Assembly: GCA_004431415.1 (NCBI GenBank)
Contig: QPMI01000027.1
Coordinates: forward strand, 1 to 64,000
DNA from: Cyanophora paradoxa
Lineage: Eukaryota; Glaucocystophyceae; Cyanophorales; Cyanophoraceae
Direction of reading: 5' to 3'
Length of the DNA: 64,000 nucleotides
Shown piece by piece: positions 23,896-35,000 of the stretch (the first letter of the stretch is position 1; each line of letters begins with the position of its first letter). The notes below the pieces were generated by a model. It saw nothing but the letters and a program-made list of their open reading frames with translations. It did not search any database and had not been told where the DNA came from. The position numbers and the translations under genes are program-made.

Positions 23896-26800
23896 ATGGG
23901 CTGCAGCTGCAGTCGCGGGGCCGTTGCGCCGTATCCAGGCAAGGCAACTGGTCCCGCGACCGCGCGGACGGCGCGTAGCCGGAAGGGGTCGGCTCAAGGA
24001 GATCTTGCGGAGCTGGAGACGCACAGGCAGGAGGTCGAGCTCAAAGTCTCGAAGACGCGAGGCGCGGCCGGCGCCCACCTCCCCGCCCCGCACCGACGCG
24101 CGCGATCCTCTCTCCCATGCCGACCGCGCCTCGCAGTTGTCCGCGTCTTTGTCTCCAGCACCTTCCGGTTCGCCGCCCCCGCCCCGGCCTCCCGGCCACG
24201 GGCCGCCGGCCTGACCTCGCGAGGCGCAGGGACATGGTGCGCGGGGCGGGGGCGGGGGGGGCGGGGCGAGGTGCGCTGAGCGGGGCGCAGAAGGAGGACC
24301 GGGACGCGCTGAACGCGAAGTGCTTCCCGGCGATGCGGGCGCTGTGCGCCCAGCGCGGCCTGCTCTTCGTCTCCATCGACCTCCGCTGGGGCGTCACCGC
24401 CGCCGTGCCCGCCCCCCGCCCCGCCCCGCCCGCCAGCGCCGCGCGACCCCCGCCGGCCCTCACGCCTCCTCTGCGGGCAGGACACGGAGAACAACCTGAC
24501 CATCCAGATCTGCCTCGACGAGGCGCCCGCCCGCCCCGCCCCGCGCCCGCGCCCCTGAGGGGTGGGGGCGGCCCCGCTCACTGGCGCCCCCACCGCCCCT
24601 CCAGATCGACAAGTGCCGGCCGTACTTCGTCGGGATCCTGGGTGCGCGCGCGCGCCGACGAGCGCCCCCCGCCCGCCTCCCCGAGGCCCGCCCCGCCAGG
24701 CATGCGCTACGGCTGGGCCCAGCAGACCGACGGGTGCGCCGCGTGCCCCCTCGTCCCCCGCCTTCGCTCCCGCCTCCCTCCGCCCCTCGGCGTGCGAGCT
24801 GGGGCGCGGGGGCGCGGGGGCAGGTCGGACGCGCTGCTGGCGGCGACGTTCAAGCACGCGGAGAAGAAGAGCAAGTACAAGTGGCTCAAGAAGTACCGCG
24901 ACCGCTCCGTCACCGAGGTGCCGCCTGCGCGGGCCGGCGCCGCGCCTCGCGGGGGGCCTGAGGGCGGGCGGGGGTACAGCTCGAGATCATCTACGCGGCG
25001 CTGGACCAGCCGAAGAAGGACACGTACGGCACCTTCTTCTACTTCCGCGCCCCCGACTACCGTCCGCCCCGCCTCCTCCCCGCCCTGCGTCCTCCCCCCG
25101 ACCCTCCGCAGGGCCCCCCGGGGCCGAAGGCATGAGCGCGGACGAGCTGGCGGGGTACCGGGACACGGACGCGTGGCGGCTGGAGCGGCTCGCCGCCCTC
25201 AAGCAGCGCATCCGTGACTCCGACTTCCCCGTGCGCGGGCGCGGGCGCGCTCCGGGGCCGGCTGCAGGCGTGCCGAAGAGGCGCTCCGGGGCCAGGTGTA
25301 CGAGCCGTACGGGAGCGTGGGGGAGCTCGCCGAGCGCCTCCGCTCCGACCTCGAGGCGGTGCGGCGCCCCGCCCCCGCCCCAGCCTCGGCCGCCGCCCCC
25401 CCGGCCTCCTGAGAGCACGCGGCGACGCCGGGGACTCCGGGGGCGGGGGGGCAGGTGATCGTGCGGGACTTCCCGGAGGCGACGCAGCCGACGCCCCTCG
25501 AGCGCGAGCGCCAGGCCCACGAGGCAGCCCCCGGCCCCGCCCCGCCCCGCCCCGGCTCCCCTCTGAGAGGCGCCGCAGGCCTTCGCGGAGATGCGGCGGC
25601 GGGTGTACGTCGGGCGCTCCGCCCTCATGGCCCAGCTCGACCGCCTCGTCGAGGGTGCCCCCCCGGCCCCGCCCCTCCCTGCCCCCCGCTCCTCCTCCCG
25701 CCGAGGCGCCGCGCCGCGCCCCGCGCCGCGCAGAGGAGGGCCCGCCGGTGTGCGTGCTGGGCGAGGCCGGCGCCGGCAAGAGCGCCTTCATCGCCAACTG
25801 GGTCCACCGGCGCGCCCGCCCCGGCCCCCTCCCGCCCCGGGGGGCGGGCGAGCGAGCGAGGGTGGCGGGGCGCAGGTACCGCTCGCGGCGCCCGAAGGAC
25901 TTCATCTTCATCCACTTCATCGGTGCGGCCCCGGGCGGGGGCGGGCGGCGGGGGCGGGGCGGGGGCGGCGGAGCGAGGCGGGTGCGGGGCGGGGCGCAGG
26001 CGGCTCGAACGAGAGCGCGTCGCACGTGAAGCTGGCGCGCCGCCTGCTGGCCTCCCTCGAGGACGCCTTCCCCGGCAAGCTCGAGGCGGAGGCCCCCAAG
26101 GACGCCGACGAGGCCGTGCGCGCCCTCCCCGACCTCCTCATCCAGGCCGCCGCCGCCCTGCCCCGCCCCGCACGCATCTGCCTCGTCCTTGGTGCCCCCC
26201 GCCCCCGCCCCGCCGGCGCGGGCGGGGGTGATGCCGGGGCGGGCGGGGGCAGACGCGCTGGACCAGCTGGAGGAGGCGCCGGGGGCCTCGAGCCTCGCCT
26301 GGCTCCCCAAGTCCTTCCCCCGCAACGCCCGCCTCGTCGTCTCGACGCTCCCGGGGCGCGCCCTCGAGGCCACGCGCGAGCGCGGCTTCCGCGAGCTCCG
26401 CGTCGAGCCCCTCGCCGAGCCCGTGCGCCCCGGCCACGCTGCTCCCGCGCTGCTCCCGCCCCGCCCCGAGCCGCGCGGGCCCGCCCTGCTCTGGCGCGCA
26501 GGAGCAGCGGGAGATGATCCGGGAGTACCTCGGCCAGTACGGCAAGGCGCGCCGGCGGCGGCCGCTCGGCCCCGCGCGGCGGCGGCTGAGGCGGGGGGGG
26601 GGCGCAGCGGCTGGAGGAGGGGACGGTGGAGCGGATCGTGGGGGCCCCGCAGGCGCGCAACGCCCTCTACCTCCGCACCCTCCTCGAGGAGATGCGCATC
26701 TTCGGCGACTTCGAGAAGGCCCGCCCCGCCCCGCCCCCCGCCCCGCCGCGGCCCCGCGCCTGTGTGCGCTGACGGGCTCGCGGCAGGTGGCGGAGAAGCT

Positions 26801-29800
26801 GGAGAGCTACCTGGCGGCGGCGACCGTCACCGCCCTCTACGACGCCATCCTCCACCGGTCCGCCCCCGCCGCCCCCGCCCCCCGCCCCCGGCGCGACGCC
26901 CGCCCCGCGGTGGCCGGGGCTGAGGGGCGGGCGGGGCGGGGGCAGCTGGGAGGGCGACTTCAAGGAGCTCCCCGACGTGCGCGCCCCCGCCGGCGCTGCC
27001 CGGCCGCCTGCAGCTGCCCGCAGCGGGGGGCGCTGAGGGGGCGCCGGCGGCAGGTGATGCGCCTCGTCGCCGTCTCCCGCTACGGCCTCACCGAGGAGGA
27101 GCTGATGAGCCTCCTCGCCCTCCCCGCCGCCCGCTGGTGCGCTGGCCGCCCCGAGGGGAGCCGGGCGAGCCGCGGCGGCTGACGGCGGCGCGGGGGCAGG
27201 TCGCCGCTGCACTCGTCGATCGCCGACTCGATGGTCGTCCGCTCCGGCTGCCTCAACTTCTTCCACAAGGCCCCCGCGCCCCGCCCCCGCCCCGCTCGGC
27301 CCCTCTGAGCGCCAGCGCGCAGTTCATCGCGGAGGCGGTGGCGCAGCGCTACCTGCGGGGCGGGCAGCCGGAGCGCCTCCGCGTCCACCGCGTCCGCCCC
27401 CGCCGCCCCGGCCCCCGCACCCCGCCCCCGCCCCCGAGCCCGCCCCGCCCCGCCCCGCAGCTCCTCGCCGACTTCTTCCAGCGCCAGCCGATGAGTGCGC
27501 GCGGCGCCGGCCCGCCGCGGGGCGGCGGGGCGCCGACTGCGGGGCGCGCGGCGCGCAGGCGAGCGGCGGGTGCAGGAGCTGCCGTACCACCTCGCGAGCA
27601 TCCGGGACATGCCGCGCCTGGCCGACTGCCTCTCGTGCGCGGCGGCCTGAGCGAGGAGGAGGGCGGGGGGCGTGCGCCGGGGGCTGAGGGGGCGGGCAGG
27701 GACCTGGAGGTCTTCTCGGCGCTCTACAAGGAGAGCACGGTGTTCGAGCTGTGGGACTACTGGCGCAGGGTCGGCGAGGCGGCGAGCCTGGTCGAGTGCT
27801 ACCGCAGGCGCCTCGACGAGTTCGAGAGGAGGAACGCGGGGGAGCCGCTGGCGCGCCCCCCTCCCTCCTCCCGCCTGCGGGGCGCCTGACGCGGGGGCGG
27901 CGCAGCGGCTGGCGAACCTGCTGGTGAAGGTGGGGCAGTTCATCGACGAGACGGGCAAGTACGACCAGGTCATGGTCCGCCCCGGGGCGGCACCTGCGGC
28001 CCCCGAGCGCCGGCTCACGGGGCGGGGCCCGCAGCCCTTCTACGAGCGCTCCCTCGGCATCCTCCGGAGCGCCCCCGGCGGGGAGGTCGACCGCCAGGCC
28101 CGCCCCGCCCCGCCCCGCTCCCCGCCTTGGCGCTCACCTCTGCGCAGGCGGTGGCGGCGGTGATGTCGGAGATGGCGAAGCTGCAGTGCCGCCTGGGCCG
28201 CACCGCCGACGCCGTGCGCCGCGGCCCGGAAGGCGACCTTGCGCGGGGGGGCGGGGCCCTGAGGTGGCGGGGGCGGGCGGGGGCAGGTGCCGCTCTTCGA
28301 GCAGTCGCTGGCGATGGCGGAGGAGACTTTCGGGGGCGACCACGAGGAGGCGCCCCCGCCGCCCCCGCCCCCCCTCTAGCACGCCCAGCCCGCTCCACAG
28401 AGGCTCCTCACAGGACTTTCTCGCGCTGCCTCGCTCGCGGCCTGAGGCGGGGCGGCCGCGCGCGGCCTCGCAGGTGGCGTTCGTGCTCAACAACCTCGGG
28501 ACGGCGTACCAGGAGCTCCGCGACTACGACCGCGCCATCCCCTTGTCCGCCCCCCGGGTGAGCCGCGGCGGCGGGGCGGGGGCCGAGGGGCGGGCGGGGC
28601 AGGTTCCAGCGGGCGCTGGCGATCTACGAGGGGCGGCGGGGGGCGGAAGACCCGTCGGTGGCCCGCGCCGTGGCCAACCTCGCCCTCGTCTACTCCGACC
28701 AGGCGCCCCCGGCCCCGGCCCCGCCCCGCCGGCGGAGCTGCCCGCACGCGAGCCCCGCTGACGCGCCCCCGCCGCAGTCGCGCTACGAGGAGGCCCTCGC
28801 GAGCTACTCGGTGCGGGCTGGGCCCGAAGGCCCCGCGCCGCAGGGGGCGCCGGGGCGGGGCTGAGGGGGCGGGCGGGGGCAGCGGGCGCTGCGGATCTGG
28901 GAGGAGGCGCTCGGCAAGGAGCACCCTGAGGTCGCCAGGTCCGCCCCGCCCACCGCCCTGCCCTCCCGCGCCCAGGCCCACGCGCCGGCAGCGTGCTGAA
29001 CAACATGGCCCTCATGTACCACTCCGAGAAGAAGTGCGGGAGTGTTCTCCGCTGGGCGGCCGCCGTGCGCGCCGGAGGGCCTGATGCGGGGGCGGGGCGG
29101 CAGGTACGGGGAGGCGGTGCCGCTGTACCTGCGCTCGCTGAGGATCAAGGAGGCGTACCTGGGGCGGGAGCACCCCTCCGTCGGCACCGCCTACAACAAC
29201 CTCGGCCTCGTCTACAAGCCCGCCCCCGGCCCCGCCCCGGCCCCGCCCCTGCCCCCGCCGCTGACGGGGCGGGGCGGGGCGGGCAGGGACCAGGAGCGGT
29301 ACGAGGAGGCGCTGGGGGCGATGCGGCGCGCCCTCGACATCTGGCGCGCCTCCTTCGGCGACGGTCCGCCCGCCCACAGCCGCCCTGCCCGCGCCGCCCC
29401 GCTGAGGGGCCGGGGGCGGGGGCAGAGCACCCCGACGTGGCGCTTGCGTACAAGAACATTGGCAACCTGCACAAGAAGCAGCAGCAGGCCGGCCCCGGCC
29501 CCGGCCCCGCCGCCGCCGCCGCCTCGGGCCTGACGGGGGGCCGGCGCTGGGGCGCGCAGATTGGGGAGGCGCTGGAGGCTTACAAGGCGTCGCTGCGCAT
29601 CCTCCAGAAGCTGCACGGGCCCGAGCACCCTAACGTGCGCCGGCCCCGCCCCGCCCTCGCCGGCCGGCTGGAGCGGGGCGGGGCGGGCAGGTGCGGAAGC
29701 TGGGGGCGACGGTGGCGCTGCTCGTCGGCCTCGTCGACCGCGCGCGCTCCGGCTCCACCCTCTCCTCCTCCGGTGCCCCGCCCCGCCCCCGCCCCCGCCC

Positions 29801-31109
29801 CTCCAGCGCGCCGCCGCCGCGGGGCGGGGCGGGGCTGACGCGTGGCGGCGGGGGCGCAGCGGCCGGCCTCACGCTGAACGCCTCGTCGGCCTCCATCGAC
29901 CCGGGCTCCCCGGGGCCCCTCTCCGCCTCCAGTGCCCCCGCCCCCGCACGCGCCGCCTCCCGCCGCCGGCGGCTGCTCTGACCGGCGCGGCGGGGGCGGC
30001 GGGGGCAGGCAACACGCTCAACACGAGCGTCGCGTCGGACGAGACGGCCCCCAGGAAGCCGCCCGGCGCCTTCAGCGGCCTCCTCGCCACCGCCACCAGC
30101 GGCCCCACCCCCAGGTGCCCGCGCTTGGATGGCGGGGAGGGAGGGGTAGGTGGCCCCCGGGGGCCCGCGATCTGACGCTGTGGGCCGCCCCGCAGCCCCG
30201 CATCGCCGGGGGCCGGGGAGCACGCTGGCGGCCCCCGCGGCGGGCGGCGTGCCGGCCTCGGCGCTCCTCAACAAGCGGGCGTCGGGCACGAGCCTCGCGC
30301 CGCTCTCCGTCTCGGAGCCCTCGCCCCGCGCCGCCCCGGCCCCTCGCCGGCGCAGCAGGCGAGCGGGGCGGCGGGGCGGTGGGGGCCGTGCCCTCCCCGG
30401 GGCCGGCCTCGCGGACGCCCACGTCGCCCGCCTCGGAGAACGTCTTCTTCACCTTCAACAGCGTCCCACCCCCGCCGCCCCGGCGCGCCCCGTCCAGGCC
30501 CGCACCGGCTCCTCCGCCCAGCTGCCGCCCCGGCAGCTGACGCCGGAGCGGGAGCGCGGGGGAGCAGCGAGGCGCCGCGCACGCCGACGAGCGCGCGGCG
30601 GCCGTCGCTCGAGGTCGACGTCGCGGGGGGCCGGCCCTCCGCGGAGCTCCCCCGCCGCTCCTCCCTCGGGGCCACCTCCCCGTCGCCCGCCGGCCCTCCC
30701 TCGGCGGGGGCGGGGCGGGGCCAGGCGGCTGCCGACGCCCACGGGGGCGCCCCGGGGCCATCCAGCCGGCGGGGTCAGCCCCCGCGCGGACCTCGCCCGT
30801 CGCCTCGGCCTCCAAGTCGCTCTCGCCGCCCCGGGCCGCGCCTCGAGCACGCCCGGCAGCGCGCGCCCCTCGAGCAGCGGCGGCGCGGAGAGGGGCGCCC
30901 CGGCGCCGGCGCTGGCGGCCGTGCCGCGCCTCGGGAGCTCGGGGGCGATGACGCCGGGCTCGGAGCGGGCCGCCTCGGAGCGGGGGCCGCCGGGGCGCAG
31001 CAGCAAGCTCAAGGCCGACGCGGTGCGCGCCGGGGGGCCCAAGGCGAGCCCCTTCGCCCCGCGCCGCGGCAGCCTCGTGCCCCTCCCCGCCAAGGGCGCC
31101 AAGCGGTAG
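23896..31109 (+). CDS. NPHP3: Nephrocystin-3-like protein: lipidated N-terminus, VSSTFRDM domain, NACHT-type NTPase, TPR array; multi-exon
   Basis: NPHP3 is a ciliary (inversin compartment) protein. ATG 23896 gives MGCSCSRG: Gly2 with Ser6 fits N-myristoylation and Cys3/Cys5 palmitoylation, matching the lipidated start of NPHP3. A short coil (LAELETHRQEVELKV) precedes RVFVSSTFRDM, DLRWGVT, NLTIQICLDEIDKCRPYFVG and MRYGWAQQTD (24.1-24.7 kb), the DUF4062-type module. The NTPase has Walker A GEAGAGKS (about 25.77 kb) and a Walker-B-like ICLVLDALDQLEE split by an intron (26.18-26.27 kb), then a helical region (VAVSRYGLTEEELMSLLALP). TPR/kinesin-light-chain repeats follow at 28.47-29.63 kb, for example NNLGTAYQELRDYDRAI, YGEAVPLYLRSLRIKE and HPSVGTAYNNLGLVYK. 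The tail from 29.7 kb is Ser/Pro-rich and probably disordered. GC-AG introns at 24062-24137 and 24523-24604 are needed to join the family sequence. Naming rests on architecture. Confidence 0.85.
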
Positions 31110-32094
31110 CCCCCGCCCCCGGCCGCCAGTCTCTAGCACCTGCCAGCTCGAGGTCTCAACTTTGCGTTCCGCGCCGCGGCGCGGCGTCTGCCCACAGCGA
31201 GTCGTGAGGGGTGCGATGGAATTCGCCGGGGGCGGGGGTACCTCAGTGATCCAGTGACTCTAGGACCCGGGAGGCTCGGGGGAAGCAGCAGCTCTCCCCG
31301 GCGTGCAGCTCCGAATTCTAGATCTCGAAGTTTGCTGGTGCCTCCCAGAGCCTCGGAGTTCGCAGCCTCCTCGGATTGCATGTGCATGCCGCCGCATCGC
31401 GCACGTATACGTAGCTGGCAGGCTGCCAGGCTGTTCGAGTCCTCGTAGGAGAAGTCTCGGGTCAGCTCTCAGAGTCTAGTTCTAAATCTCTCAGACTAAA
31501 TGGGGAGGTGCAGGGGGGCTTGCCCCCCTGTTTGTCATGCCCATGAGAAACTCGAGAGCTCACTGAGTTCGAGTCAGCTGGCAGGGCAGCTCTCGAGCTC
31601 ATGATCAGGGTTTCGAGGTCTCCAGACTTACGTCGACGTCGAATCGAAATTCCCGGAGTCCGATCGCGAGTCCTCGAACTCAACCTTTGTCGGTGCCGCA
31701 GCACCAAGGTGCGCATGCCACGGTCCTCGAATCATGAGGGGGCCCTGAGCGGGAGGCAGGAGTCTGCGCATCACGACACACCTAGTCCTCGGCGGCGCGG
31801 CGAGGCTCGGCGCTCGTAGCTCGGCGGCCCCCGGTTCTATCGCCCTCCCGAGCTCGAGAAGCCGACGCCCCCAGAGTCCCAGGCCCGCTACGCGCTCGAA
31901 TCGAACGAAACTGCCGGTTTGCAAGCGCAACAGTCGAGTACGCGAGCGCTCTCCGCTGCATCGAAGTTTCGAGTGCGCGCGAGCGGGCCAGCATGATCGA
32001 TCGCATCGCAAGGGCGATTCTTGTCCGTGATGATTCTTTGTTGGATTCAACTGCACAAACGGAGGGGATAGATTGCGTCCCCGGCGGCGCCGGC
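31110..32094. other. Intergenic, convergent 3' flanks with a G/C hairpin
   Basis: The nephrocystin-3-like gene (+) and ISWI (-) end on either side. The sequence is rich in CTCGAG/GAGCTC-like hexamers. No gene is seen apart from the hairpin at 31512-31529. Confidence 0.55.
31512..31529. repeat. AGGGGGGC-TTGC-CCCCCT hairpin
   Basis: A near-perfect palindrome of six or seven G followed by a short loop and matching Cs. It resembles the hairpins at 16.88, 46.36 and 59.83 kb in design, though not in flanking sequence. Confidence 0.5.
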
Positions 32095-35000
32095 TCACTT
32101 TTTGGCGCGCTTCTGCTCGGGGCGGTCAGCTCGGGGGGGGGGCAGAGAGGGGAAAGAAGGGCGACGCACCCCGCCGGCCCCCGCGGCGGCGGCGCCGTCG
32201 GACTCTTTCCGCTTGGCGCCGGTGGCCGAGCCGCCGGACTTGCGGGCGTCGGCGGAGGAGTCGCGGGCGCTGGCGCGCTTGCCCTTGCCCTCCTCCTCGT
32301 CGTCCTCTGCCTCCTTCTCGATCAGCTTCACCAGCTGCTCGAACCGCCGGCTGCGCGCGGGGCGCGGTCCCGCCCACGTCGGGGGGCGCTGGGGCGCTGC
32401 GCTGCGGGCGGGGCGGGGCGGGCGGCACCAGAGCTCGAGGGGCGTGCGGCTCTTCATGTAGTAGTCGAAGCGGAACTGGGGCGCCTTGCGGACCTGCGGG
32501 GCGGGGCGGGGCGGGGCGGGGTGAGAGGGGGCGGGGCGGGGGGCGGGGCCGGGGGCGGGGCGGGGCCCGGGCCTCGTTCTTGATGAGCTCCCACTCGCCG
32601 AAGCCGTGCTGGGCAACCGCCGTGAGGAGGAAGCGGTCCTCGTCCTGCCCCCCACGTCAGCCGCCCGGCCCGGCGCGGGGCGGGGCGGGGCGGGGCGGGG
32701 GCGCCTCGGTGAAGGTCTTGCCGCGGCTGCTCCCGTACGCGATCTTGAGCTCCTGCGAGGGCCCCCCCGCCGGGCTCGGCGCGGGGCGCGGGCAACGGCG
32801 CGGGGCGAAGCAGGCAGGCGGACGTGGAGGGGGTTGCGGTAGCGGGCGACCTTGGCCCGCACGATCTCCATCATCTCGTCCCGCCGCCGCAGCTTCTGCT
32901 CCCCTGCGCCCCCCCGCCCGTGAGACGGGGCGGAGCGAGGCAGGCGGCCTGCGGGCCGACGCGCCCTTCTCGATCTGCTTGATGATCTTCTCGTAGTCGG
33001 CGATCTCCTGGTAGCGCTTCCAGAAGACCTTGTGGTACTCGCGGACCTGCGGGGCGCTCGGGCGGGGCGGGCGGGGGCGGCTGGGGCGGGGCGGGCGGGC
33101 CTCCTCGGGGGTCTTCCCCTCGACCTCCTTGGAGACGTCCTCGATGTCCTTGCGCCCGTACTTCTCGCACGCCCGGATGTACGCTGCGGGGAGCAGCCTC
33201 TTTGAGCGCCCCGCGGGGCGGGGACGGGGGAGGCTAGGGGCCCCGCGCACCCTGGAAGTCGCGCTTCGACCAGTCGCGGAAGCCGTCCTGCATCAGCGCC
33301 TCCCGCTCCGCCCGGTCCTCCTCCGTGAAGGGCGGCGGGGGCGCCCGCTCCGCCCCCTCCGACGGCGTCGGGCTCGCCCGCGCCGCCCCCGCCCCCTTCT
33401 CCTCCTCCTTCGACGCCCGCCCGCCCTTGCGGCCCCCGGCGGCCCCCTTCTTTCCCCCCGCCGGCGCCGCCGAGCTGCGCGCCGCGTCGGCCCCCGCTCG
33501 GCGTGCCCCCCTGCGGCAGGCAGGGGAGGGGGCACCTGGTGCTCGGGGTGGGCGAGGGGGAGGGGCGCGGGCCGTCCGCCGCCTCCTCCGCCTCCTTCTT
33601 CACCTCGGGGGCGCCCTCCTCCTGCGCCCGCCGGGCCCGTTAAAAGGGGCGCCCCGCTGGCCCACGGGGGAGGCGCCCACCCGCTTCACGTCGGGCCCGT
33701 CCTCCTTCTTGGGGGCCCCCTCACCCTCGGGCGCCGGCGTCGAGTTGGAGGCGCGGCCGTCGGCCCCCTCGCCATCCCCCGCCGGCGTGCTCTGCGCCAG
33801 CCGCTTGTTCCACTGCTCCAGCTCGTACTGGTACACCGCCAGCTCCTTCCGGTACAGCTCGTCCAGCCGCTGCCCGCCCCCCGCCGCGTCGGCGGGCGAG
33901 CGGGCGGGCCGGCGGGGCCGGCGGGCGCTGGGGCGCACGGCCTTGTTGAAGAACTGGAAGTCGTAGACGGGCGGCTCGCGCGGCTGCTTGGGCCCCCCCT
34001 TGGGCTTCGACGGGCCCTCCGCTGACCGCTGCCGGTTCTCGGAGTAGGTCCCCACCTTGCGCTCCCGCTTCGGCGGCTCGATCCACAGGTTGCCGCTGCC
34101 CCAGCGGCCCCGCTGCGACCGCCTCGGCCCCCGCATGCGCGGGAGGGACGGGAGGGGCGGCGGGGCCGGCCGGCGCACCCCCGGGCGCGTGTAGTCAACG
34201 CCCTCGAAGGTCTGGAAGCCGGTGCCGCCGTCGGTGGAGAAGGTGAGGAGGCTGTGGGGCGGGAGGAGACTCGGCGGGCGCGGGGCGGGCGGGGAAGCGG
34301 GATGGGAGGGCGGGCACCTGGACTCGCCCATGTTGGCGAACTTGGACTCGAGCTCCGCCGACTTGGTCGTCCCCTTGTTCAGGATCTCGTCGATCCCCTC
34401 CTCTGCCGCCCCGCCCCGCTCAGGCCGGGGGGCGGGGGGAGGGAGGCGGGAGTACCGGAGATGGAGGCGTCGCCGGCGCGGAAGATGGCCTCGGCGCCGT
34501 GGCGCACCATGTCGAGGAGGGCCCCCTTGGTGAGCGCTGCGGGGGCGAGCGTCACGCGGCGCGCCGGCGGGCGCGCAGGCCGGGGGCGCACTCTTCGCCT
34601 GGTCGGGGAGGCGCCCCTGCTGGATGACCACCTGGTCGAGCCGCAGCTGCGCGCGAGGCCCGCCTCGTTCCCTCGCCCCGGGCGCCCCCGAGGCGCCCGC
34701 CCCGCACCTTCATCTCGGCGCGCTCGATGATCTTCTCCTCGATCGTCCCCTCCGTCACCAGCCGGTACACCGTCACCGGCTTCGTCTGCCGGGGGGGGTA
34801 AGGCGCCGGGGGGGGGGCGGGCGGGGCGGAGTCGCGGGGTGCGCGCCTGGCCGATGCGGTGGGCGCGGTCCTGTGCCTGGAGGTCGACCTGGGGGTTCCT
34901 GCGGGGCGGTCGGCCCCCGCCGGCGCCGGCGAGGAGGGGGCGGGAAGAGAGGGCCGGGGGCACCAGTCGGAGTCGTAGAGGACGACGATGTTGGCGGTGG

